Shown here: positions 8,474-17,007 of the stretch, in pieces
Position numbering within the stretch: position 1 is the stretch's first letter
Layout of the letters: every line of letters starts with the position of its first letter
NCBI GenBank assembly: GCA_964588795.1
Contig: CAZPQN010000005.1
Location: 37,896 to 101,895, forward strand
DNA length: 64,000 bases
Direction: 5' to 3'
Origin: CAZPQN01 sp964588795
Lineage (GTDB): Bacteria > Fidelibacterota > UBA2242
The notes under the pieces: generated by a model
The model's database searches: none
What the model was told of the DNA's origin: nothing
The model's input: only the letters and a program-made list of their open reading frames with translations
Program-made: the position numbers and the translations under genes

Positions 8474-10050
8474 CAGTAGGTCTTTTCAATTCGTTTCAGG
8501 ATCAGCGGAATGTACTCTAAAAGATCACTGGCTAATAGCGAGCGCACCCCCAATTTTTTCCGCCCCCAGTCAGCCGCTAAACCGTGCATGGAAACGCCCG
8601 CTATTGCGGCTTCAAAAGCCGGCATCCCTTGCGCCCTTAAAGCTGCAATCATGCCGGTCAGCACATCTCCCGTCCCGCCGGTTGCCAAACCCGGGTTGCC
8701 GGTGGAGTTGACCGCCGTCTGCCCCTGCGCGGAGATTATGACTGTCGGCGCACCTTTTAAAACGAGGGTGCAGGGATTATTTGCGACGAATCGCAATCCG
8801 CAACCAATCGGATCGGCCTGCACTTCTGCGATCGGCACGTTGCTCAGCATGGCGAACTCACCGTGATGGGGAGTCAGCACAAGGTCGCTTTTTTGTCCGA
8901 TCAACTCCAGATGCCCGTGGAAGATGCGTAAACCATCGGCGTCAATTACCAGCGGACGGTCACATCCACGCAATAATGCTCTTCCAAATGCGATGACTTC
9001 CGGTTCAGCCGAGACTCCCGGTCCAAATACTACCACATCGCTCCAGGCGAGACGCGTCGCAAGCATCGGCAACGAATCTGCACAAAAAGTGTGCGCCGCA
9101 GACTCTGCCACGGGTTGAGTCAGTGCTTCGGTCAATTTGACTTCCAGGATCGGATTCAGGCTCGCAGGTATGGCATTCACGACCAATCCGGCCCCGGTGC
9201 GCATCGCTCCTAAAGCACACAGCGTGGCGGCACCAGTCATACCCGGTGAACCAGCGATGATTAATACTTTTCCCTGGCGATGCTTGTAGGTATCTTCGGC
9301 AATGCCCGGAATCGTCTTTTTGACATCATCCTTCCCGATTAAAAAGGTCTCCCGCTTCAGTATGTCAAAGGCACTGCGGGGATATCCGAGATCCACCACG
9401 ATAACCTGACCGGCGTGGCGTTTGCCAGGGTAAAACAGCAATCCGCGCTTCAGGAAACCCATCGTTACGGTAACGGTGGCTTTTACTGCCGTACCGTGTA
9501 TCTGTCCAGTGTCGCCGTCAATGCCGGAAGGTATGTCAACCGCTAAAACCGGACGCTGGCTCGTATTGATACGATCCACTACGTCCGCCAGTAATCCAGT
9601 CACCGCCCCCCGGAAACCGGTACCTAATAAGGCATCCACAATGAGATCACTGTCAGATAAATCCGGTATCTGCTGCAAATCTGCGGGCTTCAGCAGATTG
9701 ACAGGATTTATTTGCTTTTCGCGACAGATTTCGTAAAAATAGCGGGCGTCACCCTTAAGCCGCTCGCTGTCTCCCACTATCCAGACACTGACATTAGCGC
9801 CCCAGTCATTCAGTTTCAGCGCCGCCATCAGTCCGTCGCCACCATTATTGCCAGTTCCGCAAAAGATATCGATGCGACTGTTGGGGATTTCATCCAACAG
9901 CTTTTTGGCTTTTAGCGCCACGAAACGCCCCGCGCGACTCATCAATTCTCGTCCGGCGATTCCCAATTCTTTCATCACATAATGATCGACAGCGGCGGCT
10001 TCCTGATTGGTAAGGATATATTCACGCATTGGACTTTCGCTCAGCACCAT
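8473..10050 (-). CDS. nnr: Bifunctional NAD(P)H-hydrate epimerase/dehydratase (Nnr)
   Basis: 525 residues, the usual length of the fused enzyme. The N-terminal part (about 1-220) is the YjeF/NnrE epimerase, with FCGTGNNGGDGL and DALLGTGFRG. The C-terminal part (about 230-520) is the NnrD ADP-dependent dehydratase, with GSPGMTGAA, VVFGPGV, LTPHHGEFAML and the nucleotide-binding ATGGTGDVLTG. It repairs hydrated NADH and NADPH. Two starts are possible: ATG at 10050 or ATG at 10029 (MREYIL); the second matches where homologues usually begin, and neither has a strong ribosome site. It is the first gene of the nnr-vanZ-recN-nitroreductase unit. Confidence 0.93.
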   Translation of the reverse strand: MVLSESPMREYILTNQEAAAVDHYVMKELGIAGRELMSRAGRFVALKAKKLLDEIPNSRIDIFCGTGNNGGDGLMAALKLNDWGANVSVWIVGDSERLKGDARYFYEICREKQINPVNLLKPADLQQIPDLSDSDLIVDALLGTGFRGAVTGLLADVVDRINTSQRPVLAVDIPSGIDGDTGQIHGTAVKATVTVTMGFLKRGLLFYPGKRHAGQVIVVDLGYPRSAFDILKRETFLIGKDDVKKTIPGIAEDTYKHRQGKVLIIAGSPGMTGAATLCALGAMRTGAGLVVNAIPASLNPILEVKLTEALTQPVAESAAHTFCADSLPMLATRLAWSDVVVFGPGVSAEPEVIAFGRALLRGCDRPLVIDADGLRIFHGHLELIGQKSDLVLTPHHGEFAMLSNVPIAEVQADPIGCGLRFVANNPCTLVLKGAPTVIISAQGQTAVNSTGNPGLATGGTGDVLTGMIAALRAQGMPAFEAAIAGVSMHGLAADWGRKKLGVRSLLASDLLEYIPLILKRIEKTY

Positions 10051-10131
10051 TTTCGCTAAAATCGCTTATTAAAATCTAGCCTTTGAAATAAACTATCAAT
10101 TTTTCCCTATTAATCCAAACCTTAAAACAAT

Positions 10132-10165
10132 CAGAGGGCAACCCGAATCAACGGCCTGCCCTCTG
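10132..10165 (-). terminator. Possible terminator hairpin between the TPR gene and nnr
   Basis: A 9-bp perfect stem (10132-10140 with 10157-10165, CAGAGGGCA/TGCCCTCTG) lies 20 bases beyond the TPR gene stop. On the minus strand it is followed within a few bases by TTGTTTTAAGG, only a modest T-run. Position and stem strength support a terminator; the short T-run lowers confidence. Confidence 0.5.
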
Positions 10166-10185
10166 ATAAAACCAGGCACCGTGTT

Positions 10186-11472
10186 TTACTGGACAGTTTT
10201 CAGATGTTCTTCGGCGTAGCGCTTGTACATCGGGTCTTTGGAGGCCAGCTGAAAGGCCTGCCGCGCCGCCACTTTATTACCTAGTGAACGCTCGGCAATG
10301 CCCAGTTCGATCAGGGCTAATGCGTCATTCGGTTTGATTTTCAAAGCCGTGTTGGCGGCGTCCTTGGCTTTTTGCGCTTCTCCGGTGCTGTTATAGGCCT
10401 GCGCCAGTCTCAGCCAGGCCTTGGCGTTGTTAGGATCTTTCTCGATCACCTTCTCAAGATAGCTGGCGGCATTGGTGAAGTCGTTCATATCGATATAGAT
10501 TTGCCCGATCTTCTCGAACGCACGGATGTTGCCGGGATTGATCTCTATGACCTTCAGATAGGCCTCGATCGCTTTCGGAAAATCCTTGCGGTTATAATTT
10601 AACACACCGATTTTATCCCAAGCGCCATCAAACTTAGGGTCAATAGTGACGGCCTCGTTATAGGCGTTCAGAGCCTCTTCGAGCTTGTTGAGTTTCTCCA
10701 AAATCCGCCCAAGTACCAAAAAGGATTTGGAATGCTTCGGATTGAGTGCGAGCCCCTTTTCCACAAACCGCCGGGCATCTTCATATTTCTTCTCATCGAA
10801 GTTAACCAGTCCACTCAGATAATAGCCGAGAAATTCGGTCGAGTCAAGGTTTAGTGCCTGTTGATATTTTTCCAGGGCAGCGGCATTGTTACGCCGCTGA
10901 CGCAGATTTTCGCCTTCCTTTAGATACTGCTGCACCAATACCTTGAGCTGACGGGAGTATTTTTCCTCATCCGGTCGTTTGGCGATCGCCTTGCGGAGAT
11001 ATTCAGCCGCACCGGAGAGGTCGTTCAGACGTACATTCACGAGGGCTAATTGGAAATACGCGTCGACGAAATTGGGATTTTCCTTGATAATTTCTAAGTA
11101 GAGTTTCTTGGCCCCTTCATAATCCGCATTGGTGCTGAGGCGCGAAGCCTCGGTCAGCTTGCTGGCAAAAGCCGCCATCTGAGTCCGGACTTCGCGAAAT
11201 TCCGTGTTGGCGCGTTCGAGTTCAATCGCCTTGTCAAGATAAACCTTGGCATTGTCTAAATCACCCAGCGCAAAATAAATTCGACCCAGTAAAAAGACCG
11301 CAGCCGCGTAATTCGGATCCTTTTCTACCATACTCTTGCAGACCTCGAAGGCTTTCTGCAATTCTCCGTTTTTATAAAAATCATAAGAATCGGTCAACTG
11401 GTCTTTACCGAGAATTCCCCCACTCAGCAGTAGCAGTAATCCTACGATGCTTAGCTGTTTCAACGCTGTCAT
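10186..11472 (-). CDS. Exported tetratricopeptide-repeat protein
   Basis: 428 residues. An N-terminal signal peptide (QLSIVGLLLLLSGGILG) is followed by about eleven 34-residue TPR units covering nearly the whole protein, with recurring A--LG-I---L-----A pairs (for example FLVLGRILEKLNKLEEA, AWLRLAQAYNSTGEAQKA). There is no catalytic domain. TPR arrays act as protein-binding scaffolds, here probably in the periplasm or at the outer membrane. It lies downstream of tRNA-Leu and ends at a hairpin, so it may form its own unit. The partner is unknown. Confidence 0.8.
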   Translation of the reverse strand: MTALKQLSIVGLLLLLSGGILGKDQLTDSYDFYKNGELQKAFEVCKSMVEKDPNYAAAVFLLGRIYFALGDLDNAKVYLDKAIELERANTEFREVRTQMAAFASKLTEASRLSTNADYEGAKKLYLEIIKENPNFVDAYFQLALVNVRLNDLSGAAEYLRKAIAKRPDEEKYSRQLKVLVQQYLKEGENLRQRRNNAAALEKYQQALNLDSTEFLGYYLSGLVNFDEKKYEDARRFVEKGLALNPKHSKSFLVLGRILEKLNKLEEALNAYNEAVTIDPKFDGAWDKIGVLNYNRKDFPKAIEAYLKVIEINPGNIRAFEKIGQIYIDMNDFTNAASYLEKVIEKDPNNAKAWLRLAQAYNSTGEAQKAKDAANTALKIKPNDALALIELGIAERSLGNKVAARQAFQLASKDPMYKRYAEEHLKTVQ

Positions 11473-11499
11473 TTTTACTCCACTTTACTAATTTTCATC

Positions 11500-11586
11500 T
11501 GGTGCCGAAGACGGGACTCGAACCCGTACAGGCTTACGCCCACATGCCCCTCAAACATGCGTGTCTACCAGTTCCACCACCTCGGC
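11500..11586 (-). tRNA. tRNA-Leu (GAG)
   Basis: 87 nt with encoded CCA. The minus strand begins GCCGAGG, has the D-arm run GTGGAACTGGTAGACACGC, an anticodon stem CATGT/GCATG closing the loop TTGAGGG (anticodon GAG), a long class II variable arm, the T arm GGGTTCGAGTCCC and 3' CTTCGGCACCA. The long variable arm and GAG anticodon identify leucine. It sits 40 bases downstream of secG, a common association. Confidence 0.97.
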
Positions 11587-11626
11587 TATTGAGAAAAAAC
11601 AATATTGGTAACTGATCCGGTGGAAA

Positions 11627-11977
11627 CTAGTTCCCAGGCGTCTGACCGGTTTCAGTCTGTTCCGCGCTACCCGCCGGTACCGGCAGCTCCGCTGAAGGTG
11701 AGGTCCGGCGATTGGCTTCCTGCCGGATGATGCTTGTCGGCTCCCCCCGGGGTGCCGACAGCAACCCGATCATGACCGAGATCGCCATAAACGCGATGGC
11801 CAGACCCGTCGTGACCTTGGACAAAAAGGTCGCTGCACCCCGCCCACCAAACAAGGCGCCTCCTCCTGAAGCCCCAAACGTGCCGGATAGGCCGCCACCT
11901 TTACTGGCCTGCATCAGGATCGCCAACATCAACAGGATCGAAACAAAAACATGTAAGATTATTAAAAACGTGTACAC
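11627..11977 (-). CDS. secG: Preprotein translocase subunit SecG
   Basis: 116 residues. Two membrane helices (FLIILHVFVSILLMLAILMQ and GLAIAFMAISVMIGLL) flank the SecG loop motif QASKGGGLSGTFGASGGGAL, the family hallmark. The tail after residue 80 is Pro/Ser/Thr/Glu-rich and poorly conserved, as usual. SecG joins SecY and SecE in the inner-membrane export channel. The order pgk-tpiA-secG is found in many bacteria; only 2 bases separate it from tpiA. Confidence 0.93.
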   Translation of the reverse strand: MYTFLIILHVFVSILLMLAILMQASKGGGLSGTFGASGGGALFGGRGAATFLSKVTTGLAIAFMAISVMIGLLSAPRGEPTSIIRQEANRRTSPSAELPVPAGSAEQTETGQTPGN

Positions 11978-11979
11978 CG

Positions 11980-12756
11980 TTACTCCTTCTCTAGAATGAA
12001 TTCATTGACAATTTCCGCAATACGGACAAATTCCGGTGCGACAAGGCTTGCGCCCCCAATCAGGAACCCGTCTATATCCGCCGCCCGGATCAGCTCCGTA
12101 GCATTGGCGGCTTTGACGCTCCCACCGTAAAGAATCGTAATAGTTTTCGCCACCGCGTCGCCATATTGCTGACGGATTAGTTCACGTAAAAAGGCGTGTG
12201 CTTCCGAAGCTTGCGTTGGGGTCGCATTGACGCCGGTACCAATCGCCCAGACCGGCTCATAAGCTATAACACAATTACCGATTTGCGTGTCGCTGACCTC
12301 AGCAAATGCAGCGGAATATTGACGGCGCACGACTGCCTCCGTTTGCCCGGCTTGTCGCTCAGCCAGTGTTTCACCCACACAAATAATCGGATGTAATCCC
12401 ACCGTTAAAGCCGCATTGACTTTTTGCCGGATCAGATCATCTGCCTCGCCAAAAATGTGGCGCCGTTCAGAGTGTCCCAAAATGACGTGTTGACAGCCAG
12501 CCGACACCAACATCGCTCCGGAAATTTCACCGGTGAATGCCCCATTTGGCGCAAAATACATGTTCTGCCCGCCAACCGCTATGGCAGTGTTATGGACCAG
12601 TACGCTGGTCGTGGCAAGCGCCGTAAACGGCGGACAGAGAACGATGTTAACCGGATGGATGGCCTGTAAAGCCGGCAGGAGTGAGCGGACAAAATCCTCC
12701 GCTTCGCGGTTGTCCTTGTTCATCTTCCAATTACCGGCGACGATATATTTCCGCAT
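11980..12756 (-). CDS. tpiA: Triosephosphate isomerase
   Basis: 258 residues, normal length. Visible motifs are AGNWKMNKDN (catalytic Lys), ILGHSERRHIFGE (catalytic His), AYEPVWAIGTG (catalytic Glu) and the phosphate-binding ILYGGSVK. It interconverts dihydroxyacetone phosphate and glyceraldehyde 3-phosphate in glycolysis and gluconeogenesis. It lies 5 bases after pgk and is surely co-transcribed with it. Confidence 0.97.
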   Translation of the reverse strand: MRKYIVAGNWKMNKDNREAEDFVRSLLPALQAIHPVNIVLCPPFTALATTSVLVHNTAIAVGGQNMYFAPNGAFTGEISGAMLVSAGCQHVILGHSERRHIFGEADDLIRQKVNAALTVGLHPIICVGETLAERQAGQTEAVVRRQYSAAFAEVSDTQIGNCVIAYEPVWAIGTGVNATPTQASEAHAFLRELIRQQYGDAVAKTITILYGGSVKAANATELIRAADIDGFLIGGASLVAPEFVRIAEIVNEFILEKE

Positions 12757-12761
12757 AAGTT

Positions 12762-13958
12762 TTATTTCTTCGAAATCAGGGTGATCGGGATCAGTTCCAA
12801 CCCGCTTAAAAGTTCCAGCGAGGCGCCGCCGCCCGTCGAAACATGGGAGACCTTGTCCATCAAACCGGCTTTTTTCATCGCCGAAGCAGAATCACCGCCA
12901 CCAACCACAGTTGTGATGCCTTTGGTGGTCACTTCGGCCAATTTGCGGGCAATTGATTCCGTGCCGGCGGCGAACTGTTTGGTCTCAAAAACCCCTACCG
13001 GTCCGTTCCATAGTACAGTCTTGCTCTTCTCGATAATCTCGGTAAACTTAGCCGTAGTTTCCGGCCCGATGTCCACTCCCATTTGATCCGCCGGGATTTT
13101 GGCTGCGTCCACGATGCAGACGGAAGCGGTTTCGCTGATTTCCGGAGTCACGACCACATCGGTCGGCAGGTAAATATGGCAACCCAGCGATGCGGCTTTC
13201 TGCAAAGTCGCCAACGCATAATCCACCTTTTCAGCTTCGAGCAACGATTTGCCAATTTCATAACCTCGGGCTTTTAGAAAAGTGTAAGCCATGCCACCGC
13301 CAATCAGGATATTGTCGGCCTTGCCGAGCAAGCGTTCGATGACATCAATCTTGTCACTGACTTTGGCTCCGCCGAAAATCGCGGTAAATGGTTTAGCCGG
13401 ATTTTCCAAGGTGTCCTGCAGGTAATGCAATTCTTTTTCTAACAGGTAACCGGCGGCGCGTACCGGGATGAAATCCGTTATTCCGGCCGTGGAGGCATGG
13501 GCCCGGTGGCTGGTGCCGAAGGCGTCGTTGACGTAGATTTCTCCCAGTTCGGCTAACTTGGCGCTGAACTCCTTGTCATTCTTCTCTTCTTCCGGATGGA
13601 AGCGCAGGTTTTCGAGTAACAACACTTCGCCCTCCTGCAGGGATTGCGCCATATTCTTGACCTCGATGCCGATGCAGTCGGGAGCAAAATAAACCTTGTT
13701 CTTTAAATACTTCTGCAGACGTTCCGCGACCGGTTTCAAACTCATTTCCGGCACCGGCTTGCCCTTGGGACGTCCCAAATGCGACATCAGGACCAAGCGC
13801 GCCCCATCATCCAGCAGTTTCTGAATCGTCGGTAGCGCCGCCCGGATACGGAAATCGTCGCGTACCTGCAATTTATCATCCAGCGGAACATTGAAGTCCA
13901 CCCGCATGATGACACTCTTGCTCTTTACTTTCAAATCATCAACGGTTAATCTGGCCAT
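12762..13958 (-). CDS. pgk: Phosphoglycerate kinase
   Basis: 398 residues, normal length. The N-terminal substrate domain has MRVDFNVPL and LMSHLGRPKGK. The hinge and nucleotide domain have AIFGGAKVSDKI, LWNGPVGVFE and VGGGDSASAMKK. It transfers phosphate from 1,3-bisphosphoglycerate to ADP. It leads pgk-tpiA-secG; 78 bases separate it from comF upstream, enough for its own promoter, though none is clearly visible. Confidence 0.97.
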   Translation of the reverse strand: MARLTVDDLKVKSKSVIMRVDFNVPLDDKLQVRDDFRIRAALPTIQKLLDDGARLVLMSHLGRPKGKPVPEMSLKPVAERLQKYLKNKVYFAPDCIGIEVKNMAQSLQEGEVLLLENLRFHPEEEKNDKEFSAKLAELGEIYVNDAFGTSHRAHASTAGITDFIPVRAAGYLLEKELHYLQDTLENPAKPFTAIFGGAKVSDKIDVIERLLGKADNILIGGGMAYTFLKARGYEIGKSLLEAEKVDYALATLQKAASLGCHIYLPTDVVVTPEISETASVCIVDAAKIPADQMGVDIGPETTAKFTEIIEKSKTVLWNGPVGVFETKQFAAGTESIARKLAEVTTKGITTVVGGGDSASAMKKAGLMDKVSHVSTGGGASLELLSGLELIPITLISKK

Positions 13959-14036
13959 ATTGTACCTTTTTATTATCTAAAAACAACTCGGAATTTTAAA
14001 TTTTCTCATGGATTTATCCAAGGAAAATATCATCTA

Positions 14037-14711
14037 TCAAACCGGCGCCGCAGCGGTCAGGGCACACACACGGTGTACCCCGGCGGAACGCAAGGCCTGG
14101 GCAGCGGCTGACAGGGTAGCTCCCGTGGTGAATACATCATCAATTAAAATAATCGTAGTCTCGCCCCGAAAGTTGGTACCAGTCTGCACCATAAAAGCTG
14201 ACTCCATGTTCCGTTTACGTTCTGCGGCATTCAACTTGGTTTGGGTGACCGTGTTCTTGCGACGGCAAAGTCCGTGAGTAACGATTGGTACGCCCCAGGC
14301 CTGTCGCAAACCTTCCGCAATCATTTCCGCCTGATTGTACCCGCGTTCGCGACGTTTGATGGGATGGAGTGGCACCGGCAAGAGAACCGTCGTGGTATTG
14401 ACTAACGTAGCGGCCTCCAGATGACGGGCCATTTCGAGACCCATCCGGCGTCCAATGGAAGGATTGCCCTGATATTTCAGCGCGTGAACGATAGCCTGAA
14501 ACAGTTCGTCAAACAGGAATACGCTGACGATACTGTCGAGAAATTCGGGAACGGGCTTCTTACGGAACTCTACGGGATCGAATAAAGGCAGTTTATCCCA
14601 GCATTGGTCGCAAATGACCGCCCGGTTGGAGGGCATACGTCGGTCGCAACTCTTGCACAGCGGCGGAAAAACCAGGTTGCTGATTCCCGTCAACAGATTC
14701 GAGAGCCACAT
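14037..14711 (-). CDS. comF: ComF-family phosphoribosyltransferase-like protein
   Basis: 224 residues. The N-terminal four-cysteine zinc motif is CKSCDRRMPSNRAVICDQCW (C19-C22 ... C35-C38). The C-terminal phosphoribosyltransferase domain contains RGYNQAEMIAEGL, KNTVTQTKLNAAER and the PRPP motif ILIDDVFTTGATL. In naturally competent bacteria ComF helps handle incoming single-stranded DNA; in most others the role is unproven. The gene lies 27 bases after the ROK kinase gene in a long collinear run. Confidence 0.88.
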   Translation of the reverse strand: MWLSNLLTGISNLVFPPLCKSCDRRMPSNRAVICDQCWDKLPLFDPVEFRKKPVPEFLDSIVSVFLFDELFQAIVHALKYQGNPSIGRRMGLEMARHLEAATLVNTTTVLLPVPLHPIKRRERGYNQAEMIAEGLRQAWGVPIVTHGLCRRKNTVTQTKLNAAERKRNMESAFMVQTGTNFRGETTIILIDDVFTTGATLSAAAQALRSAGVHRVCALTAAAPV

Positions 14712-14738
14712 TGTTTGTTTCGGTTTAATTTATTTTTA

Positions 14739-15605
14739 TCAGGATAAAGCCGCCGCGCCGATAATTGCGGCTGATTCACCCAGCGTACTGCGCAGAACCT
14801 GTAAATGTCCGCGCGGTCCGGCGTGGATTTTCCCGAAAAGCTCGGCCTGCATGGTAGCATAGAAATAATCCCAACCCGCGACGACCGATCCGCCGATGAC
14901 GATGATGTCCGGATCAAGAACCATAACCAAAGCGATCAACGCCTGGGCTAAATGTTTACCGAATCGGCGCCAGCATTCCAGCGCGCGTGTATCGCCCTGC
15001 GCGGCTAACTGGGTAATTTCCGTCGGCGAATGCTGTTCCTCAGACAAACCAGCATAGATCTTCATTAAGCCGCGGCCCGAAATGTAATCTTCAAAGACTC
15101 CATCCCGGTAAGGTGTCAGCGCGAATTCAAGGGCCGTACCGGTCGCCCCGTTGAATATTGCTCCTTGATAAACAAATCCTAACCCGAAACCGGTTCCCAG
15201 CGTGACCCCCAAAACATAAGCGCAGTTCCGGGCGACTCCGGCACGTTGTTCGCCCAGCGTAAAACAATTGGCGTCGTTATTAACCAAAACCGGTTTGGCG
15301 GTCAGGTGCTGGAGACGTGGTCCCAACGGATAATTACGAATCATCGTCAGGTTGGGAGTCTGCAGGATTGTTCCGGTTTTATAATCCAACGGGCCGGGAC
15401 TGCCAATGCCGATCATCTCGACATCCGTCCAGGTCAACTCTTCCCGTTCCAAAAGAGCGCTGATGGCTACCTGCATGCGGCTCACTAAATCGTCAGCATC
15501 CCGGCATTCGGCAATATAAAAGCGCAGTGGCTCCCCGACCAGCGCGTTATTCGCCACCAGCCCGATACTAACCTTCGTGCCGCCTAAATCAATTCCGATA
15601 CGCAT
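14739..15605 (-). CDS. ROK-family sugar kinase, zinc motif absent
   Basis: 288 residues. RIGIDLGGTKVSIGLV is the phosphate-binding motif at the N-terminus, VNNDANCFTLGEQ carries the catalytic Asp of ROK kinases, and GVTLGTGFGLG follows. The usual ROK zinc motif (GH...CxCGxxGC) is absent: the region reads GTALEFALTPYRDG then FEDYISGRGL. Zinc-less ROK kinases exist, so activity on glucose or another hexose remains plausible. It sits between the GWxTD gene and comF. The sugar cannot be specified. Confidence 0.85.
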   Translation of the reverse strand: MRIGIDLGGTKVSIGLVANNALVGEPLRFYIAECRDADDLVSRMQVAISALLEREELTWTDVEMIGIGSPGPLDYKTGTILQTPNLTMIRNYPLGPRLQHLTAKPVLVNNDANCFTLGEQRAGVARNCAYVLGVTLGTGFGLGFVYQGAIFNGATGTALEFALTPYRDGVFEDYISGRGLMKIYAGLSEEQHSPTEITQLAAQGDTRALECWRRFGKHLAQALIALVMVLDPDIIVIGGSVVAGWDYFYATMQAELFGKIHAGPRGHLQVLRSTLGESAAIIGAAALS

Positions 15606-15630
15606 TGTTCCTCACTATTCTGCAAAATCC

Positions 15631-17004
15631 TCACCATTGGATGTTTGGACTACTCGAATTGGGTTCGATCCAGCGTTCCCAGTCAACATCCTGTAATTCG
15701 TTGCGGGCGGTCGAGTGCACCAGTTCGTATTGACCGAATCCGCTTTTATCGACGAAAATGAATTGCACTCCGCCTTCCAGAGCGTGGTAGTGCCAGATCT
15801 GATAGGGTTTTCTTTCCAGAGCGCTTGGGAAACGCTCGATTTCGGACGGCGGCCCGTAAACCAAATAGATCCGCCCAAAATCGCTCTTCCAGCCCCTGAT
15901 TCGCTGGGTGGAAAATTGCTGATTGACATAATCCAAGCGGCGTTCGAATTCGATTTGATCTTCATTGACCGGGGTGCGGGGATTTTTATCGCGCTTATCC
16001 CAGAAATGCAGGATGATTTCCTTTTTACCCGGAACGTCCGATTTCTTGAAGCGCTTGATCTCGACATCGGTGGCAACGTACTTCAATGGTCCGAAAATCT
16101 CATCCAGCTCGGTGGCGCTCTTGCCTTCCAGTTTTAAATCCGCAAGGGCGTTCATTGCGCCCCCGCTAGGAGCGCTTTCCCGCGCAATATAGAACCGTTT
16201 ACTGGTTATGCTCTGCTGTTGGGTAGATAGATCAATTACCTGAATACTGAAATTATAGACGCCGGCATTCAAGTCTTTGATATCGATACTCTTGATTTCG
16301 ACCGCCGAGTTGCCCGGTTTGCGTTTGGTCAGCCAGTCGAGGGCTTTGACTTCTTTGCCGTTCAGATCGGTGATCGCATATTTGATTTTGTAATCGGAAA
16401 CTGCCAGCGGATCATATTTAAGGTTATAGACCTCAGCAAAGGCATACAGCGCTCCTACCTGATCGCCGAAAATCAGATTAGCATTGGGCACGATATCGTA
16501 GCCGAAATATTTGCTGAATTTATTCTCCTTGGCGGTTTTGGCGACCTGACTGCTGAGTTGGATGTCACTCAGTTTCAAACTCGTTTGTCCGTAATCTGGA
16601 AGGGTCAAATCGCAGGTTTCCTTATATTGCCGCCCGCTGTGCAAATCGGTGATCACGGCAATTATCTGGTAGGCACCGGCTTTGGCCTGCAGGGTAGCAA
16701 TATCCGGAATTTTCTGCTGACTGCGGATCTGCAAGGTGTCCGCGATACGATCTACGATTTGCCATTCAAAAATATCAACGACAGTGTCCGACTGGACCAG
16801 GGCGACCCGCAGATTGGCCCCTGATTCAAAATAATTCTGGACAGGTACAAACTTGAGCATTTTCCGCGGCAACAGCAGATAGACTTCCACGATATTTAAA
16901 TTCTCACTGCCCCGGAATACAGCGTAATCCAGGTCGTACTCCGCACTGTTTAAAACGTTGGCGGTCAGCAGACTCAGCAATCCAGTAATAATCAACTTTT
17001 TCAT
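15631..17004 (-). CDS. GWxTD-domain exported protein
   Basis: 457 residues with an N-terminal signal peptide (LIITGLLSLLTANVLNSA). Residues about 300-455 form the GWxTD domain, here GWKSDFGRIYLVYGPPSEIER, followed by PYQIWHYH and VDWERWI. The middle is beta-rich and probably Ig-like. The domain is known almost only from FCB and Acidobacteria-related genomes and has no proven function. The start lies 3 bases after the smc stop, with GGAG of its ribosome site inside the end of smc, so the two are tightly linked. It probably acts in the periplasm. Confidence 0.88.
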   Translation of the reverse strand: MKKLIITGLLSLLTANVLNSAEYDLDYAVFRGSENLNIVEVYLLLPRKMLKFVPVQNYFESGANLRVALVQSDTVVDIFEWQIVDRIADTLQIRSQQKIPDIATLQAKAGAYQIIAVITDLHSGRQYKETCDLTLPDYGQTSLKLSDIQLSSQVAKTAKENKFSKYFGYDIVPNANLIFGDQVGALYAFAEVYNLKYDPLAVSDYKIKYAITDLNGKEVKALDWLTKRKPGNSAVEIKSIDIKDLNAGVYNFSIQVIDLSTQQQSITSKRFYIARESAPSGGAMNALADLKLEGKSATELDEIFGPLKYVATDVEIKRFKKSDVPGKKEIILHFWDKRDKNPRTPVNEDQIEFERRLDYVNQQFSTQRIRGWKSDFGRIYLVYGPPSEIERFPSALERKPYQIWHYHALEGGVQFIFVDKSGFGQYELVHSTARNELQDVDWERWIEPNSSSPNIQW

Positions 17005-17007
17005 AAA